A DNA stretch of 64,000 nt from Treponema sp. (GCA_016290995.1 JAEEVR010000003.1:87906-151905); one strand, 5' to 3'; positions 29,981-39,009 are shown, numbered from the stretch's first letter. Numbers and translations: made by a program. Notes: a model not told the origin generated them from the sequence alone.

Positions 29981-31473
29981 TCCGCATCCTCCTTGTCGCC
30001 GCTTTCATTGCCGCTCGCCCACCAAAAGGCGTCTTCCTTTTTTATTACCGCAAAGCCTTCATTGTCAAATTCCGATTTTAGGCTTTCGTAAATTTGCGGA
30101 TTTACGATCGTCACGACAAAGGCGTTTTTGTCAAGGACATATTTTTTTAGCGCGGCGGCGACGGCAGAGTCGTTGGTCTTGTCCATATTTTTTCCATAAG
30201 AAAAATAATAGTCCTTGTCGCAAACGGTCCACCAGTAGCGCGCCTCCTCCAAGACGGCTTGAAAAAGCTCTGACTTTACAAGGCGCTCGTTGGCGCGCGT
30301 CTGCTTGATTATGCCGATATTTTTTTGTCCGACAATTTCTTTTGACGAAACGTATTGGGGAATCAGCTTTTGCGCGACCAACTGGTAAAAGCTTTTGGCG
30401 CGCGCGGGAATCGAACGTTCCGGCTCAAGCATCATCGCATAAAAGTTTATCGTGGAAGTCCGTCGCTTGGTTGAATAGCCGCCGCCGACATAATCTTTGG
30501 AAATAACGCGCAAGTCTTTTTGCGCAAAGACGTCCTTTACAAAAGAGGAGTCGTGGTCGGCGATGTAGCTTGTGAACAAGTCCAAGGGATAAGTGGAGGC
30601 GCGGTCAAAGTCCGCGTCGGGACCGCGATAGTAAACCATCACTTGAGCGATTTGCGGAGAGACTTGCTCGTTGGGCATTACAAAAAATTTTGTCTGGTCA
30701 AAGGGCTCTTGCGTTTGGACCGCGCATTCCGAGTCAAAGTCAAAGGAGCCGCGCTTCCATTCGCCGAAAATTTCTTGGGCAAGGCAGCGGACTTCCTTCG
30801 CGTCAACGTCTCCGCCGATAAAAAGCGCCGCGTTGTTGGGAACGTAATATTTTTCCTTTATCGATTTTAGTTCGTCAAGGCTGGCGTTTTGAACGGTTTG
30901 GACGGCGCCGCTGGGATCCAGTTGCCAGGGAGCGTTTGGGAAAAAAGTTTTGGTAAAGAAGGAAGATAAAATTGTTCCCGGTGAATTAAGGTTGGCCTGA
31001 ATTTCCGAGATGACGACTTTTTTTTCGTCCTCAAATTCTTTTTCATCCAAAAGGGGATCGCGAATCGCCGCCGACCAAAATTCCATCCCCTTCTTCAAGT
31101 CTTCCGACGGAATCGTAAAAAAGTAATTGACGCAATGCTCGCCTGTCGTTCCGTTCCAATCGTCAACGCCTAGTTCCGACAAGGCTTTTTGAAAGGCGGC
31201 GGAATCCTTGCAAAGGGAATTCCCTTTGAACATCATGTGCTCGTACAAGTGAAAGATTCCCGTGTTGTCGCGGCGCTGGGTGACGCCGCCGGCGCGGACT
31301 GCGATTTCTATATAGGCAAGCGGAACCTTGTGGTCTTCTTTTACAAAGACGCTAAGGCCATTGTCCAGCTGAAAATATTCCGGGTAAAGCGCCGCGGACT
31401 TTTTGCAAGACGCAAAGAGCGCCCAAAAAAGCAAACACAGCGAAAAAAGCGCCGCCGCCATTTTATTTTTCAT
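29977..31473 (-). CDS. M16-family zinc metallopeptidase (lipoprotein, active chain)
   Basis: 498 residues. Lipobox LFASC with the Cys near residue 22. The inverted zinc motif HLYEH (IFHLYEHMMFKGN) is intact and is followed by a plausible third ligand Glu in the EKKVVISEIQANL helix. The remainder shows the two-halves layout of M16. Probably degrades peptides in the periplasm. The frame is open to 31533, but I start at 31473 (MKNKMAAALF, GGAG 8 bases upstream), overlapping the transporter gene by 11 bases. Encoded directly upstream of its inactive partner. Confidence 0.9.
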   Translation of the reverse strand: MKNKMAAALFSLCLLFWALFASCKKSAALYPEYFQLDNGLSVFVKEDHKVPLAYIEIAVRAGGVTQRRDNTGIFHLYEHMMFKGNSLCKDSAAFQKALSELGVDDWNGTTGEHCVNYFFTIPSEDLKKGMEFWSAAIRDPLLDEKEFEDEKKVVISEIQANLNSPGTILSSFFTKTFFPNAPWQLDPSGAVQTVQNASLDELKSIKEKYYVPNNAALFIGGDVDAKEVRCLAQEIFGEWKRGSFDFDSECAVQTQEPFDQTKFFVMPNEQVSPQIAQVMVYYRGPDADFDRASTYPLDLFTSYIADHDSSFVKDVFAQKDLRVISKDYVGGGYSTKRRTSTINFYAMMLEPERSIPARAKSFYQLVAQKLIPQYVSSKEIVGQKNIGIIKQTRANERLVKSELFQAVLEEARYWWTVCDKDYYFSYGKNMDKTNDSAVAAALKKYVLDKNAFVVTIVNPQIYESLKSEFDNEGFAVIKKEDAFWWASGNESGDKEDAE

Positions 31474-32338
31474 ATTGTCTCCTATTGTAAACAAACACGA
31501 TCGCCGCCATAAGAATGATGACCGCGTAGCCAATCCAGCTTAGCGCGTCCGGGATTTGGTTGAACATCAACAAGCCCAAAAGCGAAGAAAAAATAATTTG
31601 CGAATAGTCAAAAATCGAAATGTCCCGCGCGGGCGCGAAAAAGTAAGCGTAAGTGATGCCGAACTGGCCCAAGCAGCCCGCGACTCCCGCTCCAAGCAAA
31701 CACAAAAGCTGCGTCGCGGAGGGCGCGGTAAAATTCATCGCCATAAAAGGAAGGCAGAGCGCGCAAGAAAAGCAGGAGAAAAACGCGATGACCAAAGCGC
31801 CCTTGACTTTCATCGAGCCAAGCTTTCGCACGCAAGCGTAGGCAAAGCCCGCTCCCATTCCGCCCAAAAAGCCAGCCAAGGCCGGAAGCGAATGAACCGC
31901 AGACGCTCCGGGCTTTATAACAAAGAGAGCGCCAAGAAAAGCGCCGATTGTCGCCGCCATCGGGACGGCCTTGATTTTTTCGCCAATCAAAAAGAGGCTA
32001 AAAACAACGGCAAAGAAAGGCGACATCTTGTTCAAGATCGCCGCGTCTGCGATCGGGATTCTGTCAAGCGCGTAAAAGTTTCCAAAGATTCCGGCGGAAC
32101 CGCAAAGGCCGCGCAAAATCAAGAACTTTAAGGCGCCTTTTGGAATCGCTATGCGCTCGCGGCTTTTTAAAAGCATAAAGAGCGTCACAACGACCGCGAC
32201 GGCGTTCCTAAAAAAAGCCTTTTCGGTAAAGGGAACGTCGCCGGCCAAGTGGGCCAGCGCGGCCATCAGAGCGAAGTTAAAGGCCGAAAAAACAAGGCAG
32301 GCCGCGCCCTTGAAGAAGGCGCCGTTAGAGCCGCTCAT
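31463..32338 (-). CDS. EamA/DMT-family transporter (RhaT/YdcZ-like permease)
   Basis: 291 residues with ten hydrophobic segments arranged as two five-helix repeats, the EamA layout: FRNAVAVVVTLFMLLK, CGSAGIFGNFYALDRIPIAD, MSPFFAVVFSLFLIGEK in the first half and the matching IFDYSQIIFSSLLGLLMFNQ in the second. Members export or import metabolites such as amino acids; the substrate cannot be told. The ATGA overlap with the lysA-type gene upstream suggests lysine or a related amino acid, which is inference. Confidence 0.88.
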   Translation of the reverse strand: MSGSNGAFFKGAACLVFSAFNFALMAALAHLAGDVPFTEKAFFRNAVAVVVTLFMLLKSRERIAIPKGALKFLILRGLCGSAGIFGNFYALDRIPIADAAILNKMSPFFAVVFSLFLIGEKIKAVPMAATIGAFLGALFVIKPGASAVHSLPALAGFLGGMGAGFAYACVRKLGSMKVKGALVIAFFSCFSCALCLPFMAMNFTAPSATQLLCLLGAGVAGCLGQFGITYAYFFAPARDISIFDYSQIIFSSLLGLLMFNQIPDALSWIGYAVIILMAAIVFVYNRRQYEK

Positions 32339-33600
32339 TTAAAGTCCTTGACTCCGTCAAGGTCAAGCGTGGCGAAAAGGTCGTCGACAGTTTCGCGGCG
32401 GCGGATTTGGACAAAGGAACCATCCGAACGCATAAGAATTTCGCCCGCGCGGAGCTTTCCGTTGTAGTTAAAGCCCATAGCCCGTCCGTGCGCGCCCGCG
32501 TCGTGAATGATGACCAAGTCGCCGTTTTCTATTTTTGGAAGCGGGCGCTGGACCGCGAACTTGTCGCAGTTTTCGCAAAGGCTTCCGACAACGTCGTAGA
32601 CTTCCGTTTTGGGCGCGGCCTCTTTTCCGCTGACCGTGACCTCGTGGTAGGCGCCGTACATGCCGGGCCGCATAAGGTCGGCCATGCAAGCGTCAACGCC
32701 GATGTATTTTCTGTAAGTGTCCTTTTTATGAATCGCCTTTGTGACAAGCCAGCCGTATGGGCCTGTGATTGGGCGGCCGCATTCCCACTTGATTTCCATG
32801 CCGTCAAGGCCCGCGGGAACGATCATGCTGTCGTAGAGAGCGCGGATTTTTTTTGCCACTTCGAACAAGTCCACTTTCTTTTGGCCGGGCTTGTAGGGAA
32901 TTCCGATTCCGCCGCCCAAGTCAAGGAATTCGATTTTGATTCCAAGCTTTTCCTTAAGTTCCACCGCAAGCTCAAAAAGCATTTTGGCGGTGTCGACAAA
33001 GTAGTCGGGATTAAGCTCGTTTGAGGCGACCATCGTGTGGAGGCCAAAGCGCTTGGCGCCAAAGTCGCGCGACTTTTTGTAGGCCTCAAAAATCTGCTCG
33101 CGGGTCAAGCCGTACTTGGCTTCTTCGGGCTTTCCGATAATCGCGTTGCCTTCCTTTAGCGGGCCGGGATTAAAGCGGAAGCAAATCAGCTCCGGGAATT
33201 TTCCGCCAAGCGCGTCGCGCAAAAATTCTATGTGGGTGATGTCGTCAAGGTTTATGATGTTTCCCTGCTCGTATGCAAGCTGAAATTCTTCGGCCGGAGT
33301 TTCGTTCGACGTGAAGATTACTTGCTCGCCCGTGATTCCGCTCATCTGGCAAAGCATAAGCTCGGGCAAGCTTGAACAGTCGCCGCCGCAGCCGCAGTCG
33401 GCCAAAACTTTAAGCATGTAGGGATTGGGCATGGCCTTCACCGCAAAGTGCTCGGTGAATTTTGGAAAAATCGAAAATGCCTTGGTGAACTCCGCCATGT
33501 TGTCGCGGATGGCCTTTTCGTCGTAAAGGTAAAAGGGCGTGGGGAATTTTTTTGTCAGCTCCAAAAGCTGGTCGTGCGATAAAGGAAAGTTGTCGCTCAT
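32335..33600 (-). CDS. lysA: Diaminopimelate-decarboxylase-like PLP enzyme
   Basis: 421 residues of the fold-type III decarboxylases. PLP Lys in HFAVKAMPNPYML, GGDCSSLPEL, the phosphate-binding LDLGGGIGIPY, ECGRPITGPYG and the active Cys in VGSLCENCDKFA. LysA converts meso-diaminopimelate to lysine, the last step of lysine synthesis. Sequence spacing is closest to LysA, but the active Cys loop (CENCD rather than CESxD) differs and a related substrate is possible. GGAG lies before the ATG. Leads an operon with the EamA transporter and the two M16 genes. Confidence 0.82.
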   Translation of the reverse strand: MSDNFPLSHDQLLELTKKFPTPFYLYDEKAIRDNMAEFTKAFSIFPKFTEHFAVKAMPNPYMLKVLADCGCGGDCSSLPELMLCQMSGITGEQVIFTSNETPAEEFQLAYEQGNIINLDDITHIEFLRDALGGKFPELICFRFNPGPLKEGNAIIGKPEEAKYGLTREQIFEAYKKSRDFGAKRFGLHTMVASNELNPDYFVDTAKMLFELAVELKEKLGIKIEFLDLGGGIGIPYKPGQKKVDLFEVAKKIRALYDSMIVPAGLDGMEIKWECGRPITGPYGWLVTKAIHKKDTYRKYIGVDACMADLMRPGMYGAYHEVTVSGKEAAPKTEVYDVVGSLCENCDKFAVQRPLPKIENGDLVIIHDAGAHGRAMGFNYNGKLRAGEILMRSDGSFVQIRRRETVDDLFATLDLDGVKDFK

Positions 33601-33650
33601 TTTTCACTCCATTTGCGCAAGCTGGAACGCGCGTTTTTTTTATGGAAATA

Positions 33651-33678
33651 ATTTTATCAAAATGAGCGCGCTTTGTAA
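33651..33678 (-). promoter_or_regulatory. Probable promoter of the lysA-type operon
   Basis: Minus strand TTGTAA (33673-33678), 16-bp spacer, TAAAAT (33651-33656). Fifty bases of leader remain before the ATG. Moderate match. Confidence 0.45.
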
Positions 33679-33696
33679 ATGAGCGCCATTCGGCAA

Positions 33697-35313
33697 TCAG
33701 GGCTTGCTGTAAAGATCCCACCACGCCTTTATGACCTTGCCCCAGCTTTCTGAAAAGCCAGTCCAATCGACGTAATGAAAAATCGGATTGTATTGTTCAG
33801 TGGCGTTGGTCCAATTGCTTCCCACAATCGAAAGGCCGTAGGCGCAAGTCTCCTCAACAGTTGCGACAGTTTTTTGGGAAATAAAATCTTTGTTTCCGGT
33901 AAGATACAATTGAGCGATAGTTGTGTCGCCCCACGAGTATCCGTCCTGGGCGTTCTTTAAAACGCGACGGCCGCCCCAAGAGTATATTATCAACTTGTCG
34001 TCGCCGTTCTTCAATAATTCAAAAAGAGAGAGGGCGCTTTTTTTGGCGGCGTCGAGCAAACCACTGTCGTTGTCGTTGTCGTTGGCGATGTCAAGGCAAA
34101 GCCAGCCCAAATCGTTAAGCCATGCGAAGGTTCCGCAATAGGCAAGGCCCTTGCAGCTTTCAAGGCTGCTTACATTCTGCGCCATGTATTTTAAAAAAAT
34201 CGAATAAAAAAGATCGGGGGCGTTTTCTTTTATTTTCAGCAATTCGTCGGAAAGCTTGTCCACTCCGTCCTTTAGAGCAAAAGCCTTTTGCGGGTCAAGG
34301 CTCATGAAAGAGGAAGTGTAGACAGAGCAGCCGCTGGACCTGGAGTCTTTGGCCGATGCCGCGTCAGCGGGCTGCTCAATCGGCCAAGCGTAATAGCGAT
34401 GCATGTAGGCGCTTACGATGACCTTTCCAACGTCAAGCGCGGTCATTCCGCTTTTTATGTTGGTGAAAACTCCGTAGTAGTCCGGCATACAGCTTATGTT
34501 GGCCGAAGAGCAATAGTAGTCGGCGCATCCCTTGTAGTTCCACAAAATCTCGGCCGTAGCCTGCAGGCAAAGGTCGTTCCACAAAATCTTTGGCTTGTCG
34601 GCGCCAGTGTAGCCCGCGGCAGAAAGCGCGTCCGTTATGTTTTTGCAAGTCAAAAGCCGGTCGTTGTCGGCGCTCGCGTCGGAGCACAAAGAAGCTGAAA
34701 CGCCGCCTTTGCTTGGGGCGGTTGAATCCGTGTAGGTTTCCTTGTGGGTTCCGGCGCCGTGGTCCTGCAGGCACACGACGACGTTGGACGCCGAGTAGCG
34801 GGCCTTTGCCCACTTTAAAAAGTTTGTCAAAGTGGCCGGGTCGGACATATTAGGCTCTTTAGGAAGCCAGTCCGAAACCTGCGAAGTCAAGTCCTTTGTG
34901 TTGGGGCCGACGGAAAATCCGTCGCCAAGCTGAACATAGCCTGAGTCGAATTCGTTTCCGCTTTGGGGAACGTATTCAAGGCTGTAGTCGGCGCCGATTT
35001 CGTACAAGGCGCCGTCGGGGTGAATGAATTGTTGTCCGCCTTTTTTTTCTTCGCTGATTCCGTCCCAAAGGACAAGCGCCGTGACCTTGGCGTAACCCGC
35101 CTTGGGGCTGCCGTCCGCGTTGCGCGTTTTGGCAAAGGCGCATTCGATGTCGCGAATGTTTTTGTAGAGGTCGTCGTTTATGACGCTGTCGTCCGCGTCA
35201 AAGTAGCACAAAAAAAGCCAGTCGTCGTTGGCGTTTGGAGAATCCGAAGAATTGCTGCAAGAGAAAAGCGCCAAGACGCAAAGGACGGCGACGGCCGCGA
35301 TGATTTTTCTCAC
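33697..35313 (-). CDS. Clostripain-family (C11) cysteine peptidase lipoprotein
   Basis: 538 residues with lipobox ALFSC (Cys near 19). The N-terminal half shows the caspase-like C11 fold: WLFLCYFDADDSVINDDLYK, then VVVCLQDHGAGTHKE with the catalytic His, and WNDLCLQATAEILWNYK with the catalytic Cys where clostripain has DACLM..E. Later parts (SLDPQKAFALKDGVDKLSDE onward) are helical. C11 enzymes cleave after basic residues; here it would act at the cell surface or in the periplasm. It is translationally coupled (ATGA) to the Sel1 gene upstream, so the Sel1 protein may be its partner. Confidence 0.85.
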   Translation of the reverse strand: MRKIIAAVAVLCVLALFSCSNSSDSPNANDDWLFLCYFDADDSVINDDLYKNIRDIECAFAKTRNADGSPKAGYAKVTALVLWDGISEEKKGGQQFIHPDGALYEIGADYSLEYVPQSGNEFDSGYVQLGDGFSVGPNTKDLTSQVSDWLPKEPNMSDPATLTNFLKWAKARYSASNVVVCLQDHGAGTHKETYTDSTAPSKGGVSASLCSDASADNDRLLTCKNITDALSAAGYTGADKPKILWNDLCLQATAEILWNYKGCADYYCSSANISCMPDYYGVFTNIKSGMTALDVGKVIVSAYMHRYYAWPIEQPADAASAKDSRSSGCSVYTSSFMSLDPQKAFALKDGVDKLSDELLKIKENAPDLFYSIFLKYMAQNVSSLESCKGLAYCGTFAWLNDLGWLCLDIANDNDNDSGLLDAAKKSALSLFELLKNGDDKLIIYSWGGRRVLKNAQDGYSWGDTTIAQLYLTGNKDFISQKTVATVEETCAYGLSIVGSNWTNATEQYNPIFHYVDWTGFSESWGKVIKAWWDLYSKP

Positions 35314-36170
35314 AAGGCTCCTAAAAGGCCGGCGGCCTTTAGCTCGCCTTTTTTGACGGCGATTTCCAAATATTTTTTTGCCAAGGCCGCGTCTTTTTTC
35401 ACTCCGTCGCCTTCAAGGTAGCGGCGGCCAGTTTCGTAGGCGGCAGGGCCATAGCCCAAGTCGGCGGATTTTTTATAGAAAGAAAAAGCTTTTTTTGCGT
35501 TGGCTTTTGTTCCCACGCCGACTTCAAAACAATGGCCCAGCTCCCAAGCGGCGGGAGCGCAGCCCATTTTGTCGGCCTTTTGGTAATACTCAAAAGCCTT
35601 GTTGTAATCGGGCGAGCCGAAGTTTCCGTCCTCGTACATGCTGCCAAGATTCAAGAGCGCGTATGTGTCGTTCTTTTGAGCGGAAAGCTCAAGCCAGTAG
35701 GCGGCCTTTTCAAAATCTTGCGCGACGCCTTTTCCGTCAAGGTAAAGGCAGCCCAAATTGTTTGCGGCCTTGTCGTGGCCCTGCTCCGCCGCCTTTTGGT
35801 ACCAGTAAAAGGCCAGCTTGTAATCTTGCGCAACCTTAATGCCTCTGTCGTAACAGCGGCCCAAATTATACTGAAAGTTTGCGTTTCCGCTCTGGGCCAG
35901 ACGCGTCATTTCTTCGATGGCGTTGGGGTCAAGCGCTTCTGGAGAAACTTCTTTTACATCTTGAGCGTCTCCGTCTTTATTGGAGCTGGAGGGAAGTTCA
36001 ACTTGAGCGGGTTCTTTTGTCTTTCCCGTAATAACATTCTTAATTTCGTCGAGCGTGACTGAAAAGCTGTAGCTTTCTCCGCCAGCCGGATTCGCCTTAT
36101 CCGGAGGAACTTGAGCGCAAAGAGGCAGCGCCAACAAACAAAGCGCCGCGATAAAAAGATTCTTTTTCAT
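35310..36170 (-). CDS. Exported Sel1-repeat protein
   Basis: 286 residues. Signal peptide ending LCAQ, a polar linker, then five to six Sel1-like repeats from about residue 90: NANFQYNLGRCYDRGIKVAQ, DKAANNLGCLYLDGKGVAQD, TYALLNLGSMYEDGNFGSPD, PAAWELGHCFEVGVGTKANA, GPAAYETGRRYLEGDGVKKD. Sel1 arrays form helical scaffolds for protein complexes. The frame is open to 36392, across the pyrF promoter and start; the ATG at 36170 with AGGAG is the sensible start. First gene of a two-gene unit with the C11 peptidase. Confidence 0.87.
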   Translation of the reverse strand: MKKNLFIAALCLLALPLCAQVPPDKANPAGGESYSFSVTLDEIKNVITGKTKEPAQVELPSSSNKDGDAQDVKEVSPEALDPNAIEEMTRLAQSGNANFQYNLGRCYDRGIKVAQDYKLAFYWYQKAAEQGHDKAANNLGCLYLDGKGVAQDFEKAAYWLELSAQKNDTYALLNLGSMYEDGNFGSPDYNKAFEYYQKADKMGCAPAAWELGHCFEVGVGTKANAKKAFSFYKKSADLGYGPAAYETGRRYLEGDGVKKDAALAKKYLEIAVKKGELKAAGLLGAL

Positions 36171-36254
36171 AACAACTCCTGCTCTATTATCACCGGGCAA
36201 GCGATTTGTGTCAAGGTAAAAAAAAGGCCCATCCGGAATAATTCGTTTGCCCTG

Positions 36255-36283
36255 TTGAATCCCGCTCCCCTTTTTGCTAAAAT
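36255..36283 (+). promoter_or_regulatory. Promoter of pyrF-pyrKD-(fumarate reductase)
   Basis: TTGAAT (36255-36260), 17-bp spacer, TAAAAT (36278-36283), then 6 bases to the ATG at 36290. No ribosome site. Confidence 0.75.
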
Positions 36284-36289
36284 ATGCCC

Positions 36290-37219
36290 ATGACTCATCA
36301 AATGCAAAGATTGCAGGAGGCCGCCAAAAAGAACGGCCCCTTGTGCGTCGGATTGGACACCGACGCTTCGTACGTTCCCGAATACATAGCAAAGAATTTT
36401 TCGTCGCCGGCGCAGGCGGTTTTGGAATACAACAAGGCGATCATCCAGCGCGTAAAGGCGGAAAATTGCGCGGCCTGCTTTAAGGTTCAGGCGGCCTACT
36501 ACGAGGCGATGGGCTTGGCCGGAATGGAGGCCTACGCAAAAACTTTGCGCGCCGTTCGCGAGGCGGGCTTTGTGGCCATCAGCGACGTAAAGCGCGGAGA
36601 CATCGCGGCAAGCGCCGACGCTTACGCCCGCGCGCATTTTACGGGCGACTTTGAAACCGACATCATCACGGTAAACCCCTACATGGGCTTTGAAACGCTT
36701 GAGCCTTTCATCAACTATTGCAAGTCCGCGGGCAAGGGCTTTTTTGTTCTATTAAGAACTTCCAATCCCGGAGCGGCTGACATCGAGCAAAAGGAACTAA
36801 AACAAGGCGGACTCGTCTTGGACGGCGTCGGAGCCCATTTGAATAAAATCAAGGCCGAGACTGACGCGCTTTTTGCGGGCCAAGAATGCTCCCCGGTTGG
36901 AGCGGTTGTAGGCTGCACCCACCAGGCGGACGCGGCTGCGATTCGCGCGGCTTACCCGGACATTTTCTTTTTGATTCCAGGCTACGGAGCCCAAGGCGGA
37001 GCGGCAGACATTTGCGGAACGCTTTTGCAAAAAGCCGGCGGAACGGTAAACTCAAGCCGCGGCATTGTTTGCGCCTACAAAAAGGACGCAAGCTTGCAAG
37101 AAAAAATCGCGGCCTCTGCGCTCACCCTTGACGACATGGCCGACAGCGCCCTGCGCGCCTGCCTTGCGGCAAAAACAGAATTGCTGCGCTTTGCCGCGGC
37201 AAACGGGGGCAAACAATGA
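36290..37219 (+). CDS. pyrF: Orotidine 5'-phosphate decarboxylase
   Basis: Last step of UMP synthesis. 309 residues, the longer (type 2) form: GPLCVGLDTDASYVPEYIAK, FKVQAAYYEAMG, the catalytic SDVKRGDIAASADAYA with Asp and Lys, VNPYMGFETLEPF, VVGCTHQADAAAIRAAYPDI and GYGAQGG. A start at 36284 is in frame, but the -10 ends at 36283, so transcription should begin at about 36290, where the next in-frame ATG stands: a leaderless message. The stop overlaps the start of the pyrK-pyrD fusion (ATGA). Confidence 0.94.
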   Translation: MTHQMQRLQEAAKKNGPLCVGLDTDASYVPEYIAKNFSSPAQAVLEYNKAIIQRVKAENCAACFKVQAAYYEAMGLAGMEAYAKTLRAVREAGFVAISDVKRGDIAASADAYARAHFTGDFETDIITVNPYMGFETLEPFINYCKSAGKGFFVLLRTSNPGAADIEQKELKQGGLVLDGVGAHLNKIKAETDALFAGQECSPVGAVVGCTHQADAAAIRAAYPDIFFLIPGYGAQGGAADICGTLLQKAGGTVNSSRGIVCAYKKDASLQEKIAASALTLDDMADSALRACLAAKTELLRFAAANGGKQ

Positions 37220-38994
37220 GCGACTTTTGCCAGCATGAGGCGCCCGCGGTTTTTCAACAAGCGGCTGTAGAAGAATGCGTTCCTACAATCGGAGCCGAAC
37301 CGATCGGAAGCGTATACTCGTTGGCTTTAACCGCGGACAAAAAGGCTGTTCCCGCGGCGGGCCAATTCTTCATGCTAAGGTCGGCCAAGAGCCAGCAATT
37401 GCTCGCGCGGCCCATCAGCGTTTTTAGCGTTTCAAACGTTCCTAGCGAAGACAAAATAAAAATCGAATTCCTAATCTTGCTAAAAGGACAAGGAACAAAA
37501 GAGCTTTGCTCGCTCAAAAAAGGCGAGCAAGTTGAATTGCTTGGCCCTTGCGGAAACGCATTTCCGCGACCCGAGGCCGGCGCCAACATTTGCCTTGCCG
37601 GAGCCGGAGTCGGCGTGGCCCCAATCGCGGGCTTTGCCTCAAGCTTGCCCGAAAAGTCCTACGATTTTTTCGCAAGCTTTAAAAGCGGCTCATACGGTTT
37701 GAAAAACGTCCGCGCGAAAGAGCTTACGATTACAACCGACGACGGAAGCGAAGGCGTTCATGGAATGATAAGCGCCGTCCTCACCGTCTCGTACTTGCGC
37801 GAAAAAAAATATTCGGCGGTCTACGCGTGCGGTCCGCTTGCAATGCTGCGATACGTACAAGGAATTTGCCGCGAGGCCAACGTTCAGTGCTACCTTTCGC
37901 TTGAACAAAAAATGGCTTGCGGAATGGGCGTTTGCTTGGGCTGCACGATTCAAACGGTTGACGGCTACAAGCGCTGCTGCAAGGACGGCCCCGTATTCCC
38001 CGGACAAAAAATTATTTTTGAAGAGCCCGCCCGCCCAGAAAAGCGCGAAAGGCTCAAGAGCGTTGACCTTAGCGTTGACATCGGCGGCTTGCAATTAAAG
38101 AATCCAGTCATCGCAAGCTCGGGCACTTTTGGCTTTGGAACGGAATACGAATCGGTCTTCAACGTCGGCGCGATCGGAGGAGTTTCTTCAAAGGGCTTGA
38201 CGATAGAGCCGCGCCAGGGAAACACGGGCGTCCGCGTTTGGGAAACGCCCAGCGGCTTGATGAATTCAATCGGCTTGCAAAATCCAGGCATTCCTCATTT
38301 TATAAAAGAAGAGCTTCCTCTAATGAAAAAGCTGGGCTGCGCGGTAATCACGAACCTTTCCGGCTCAACCGCCGAAAGCTATTGCGAAGGCGCCCGTCTT
38401 TTGGAAAAAAGCGACGTCGACGCGATCGAGCTTAACATCTCCTGCCCCAACGTCGCGACGGGTGGCGCCGCGATGGGAATGTCTTGCCAAAGCGCGGGCG
38501 ACATCACAAAAAAAATCCGCGCGATTGTTTCAAAGCCATTAATCGTAAAGCTTACGCCGCAAGCGCCTGACATTGTCGGAGTCGCGATGGCTTGCAAAAA
38601 AGCCGGCGCCGACGCTATCAGCTTGTGCAATTCTTTCCAAGGAGTGGCGATCGACATCGAACGCGGCGTTCCGGTCTTTGACAAAATCAAGGCAGGCTTT
38701 GGAGGCCCGGCGGTTAGGCCGATCGCCTTGCGCCTGGTTTGGGAAGTCGTTGAAGCAATGAACAAATTGCCAGAGAAGGAACGAATTCCCGTCATCGGAA
38801 TCGGCGGAATCGCGACTTGGCGCGACGCGGTTGAGTTTATCATGGCGGGAGCGGCGGCGGTTCAAGTTGGAACGGCAACCTTTGCCAACCCCTTTGCGAT
38901 GAAAGAAATCGTCGAAGGCTTGGAAGCCTTTATGAAGCGCAAGGGCTACAAATCAGTTAAGGATTTTTGCGGAATCGCGCAAAAAAAACAATAG
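37216..38994 (+). CDS. PyrK-PyrD fusion: dihydroorotate dehydrogenase with electron-transfer subunit
   Basis: 592 residues combining two proteins that are usually separate. Residues 20-270 are PyrK (FAD/NAD ferredoxin-reductase fold): LLARPISVFSVSN, ICLAGAGVGVAPIAGFASSL, and the [2Fe-2S] Cys set in MACGMGVCLGCTIQTVDG and CCKDGP. Residues 280-592 are class 1B PyrD: VDIGGLQLKNPVIASSGTFG, GLTIEPRQGNTGVRVWETPS, INSIGLQNPG-type MNSIGLQNPG, catalytic Cys in ELNISCPNV, IGIGGIATWRDAVEFIMAGA. It oxidises dihydroorotate to orotate and passes electrons to NAD. No frameshift is seen between the parts. Coupled to pyrF and followed after 15 bases by a fumarate-reductase-like flavoprotein. Confidence 0.93.
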   Translation: MSDFCQHEAPAVFQQAAVEECVPTIGAEPIGSVYSLALTADKKAVPAAGQFFMLRSAKSQQLLARPISVFSVSNVPSEDKIKIEFLILLKGQGTKELCSLKKGEQVELLGPCGNAFPRPEAGANICLAGAGVGVAPIAGFASSLPEKSYDFFASFKSGSYGLKNVRAKELTITTDDGSEGVHGMISAVLTVSYLREKKYSAVYACGPLAMLRYVQGICREANVQCYLSLEQKMACGMGVCLGCTIQTVDGYKRCCKDGPVFPGQKIIFEEPARPEKRERLKSVDLSVDIGGLQLKNPVIASSGTFGFGTEYESVFNVGAIGGVSSKGLTIEPRQGNTGVRVWETPSGLMNSIGLQNPGIPHFIKEELPLMKKLGCAVITNLSGSTAESYCEGARLLEKSDVDAIELNISCPNVATGGAAMGMSCQSAGDITKKIRAIVSKPLIVKLTPQAPDIVGVAMACKKAGADAISLCNSFQGVAIDIERGVPVFDKIKAGFGGPAVRPIALRLVWEVVEAMNKLPEKERIPVIGIGGIATWRDAVEFIMAGAAAVQVGTATFANPFAMKEIVEGLEAFMKRKGYKSVKDFCGIAQKKQ

Positions 38995-39009
38995 ATCCAA
39001 GGAGCTTTT

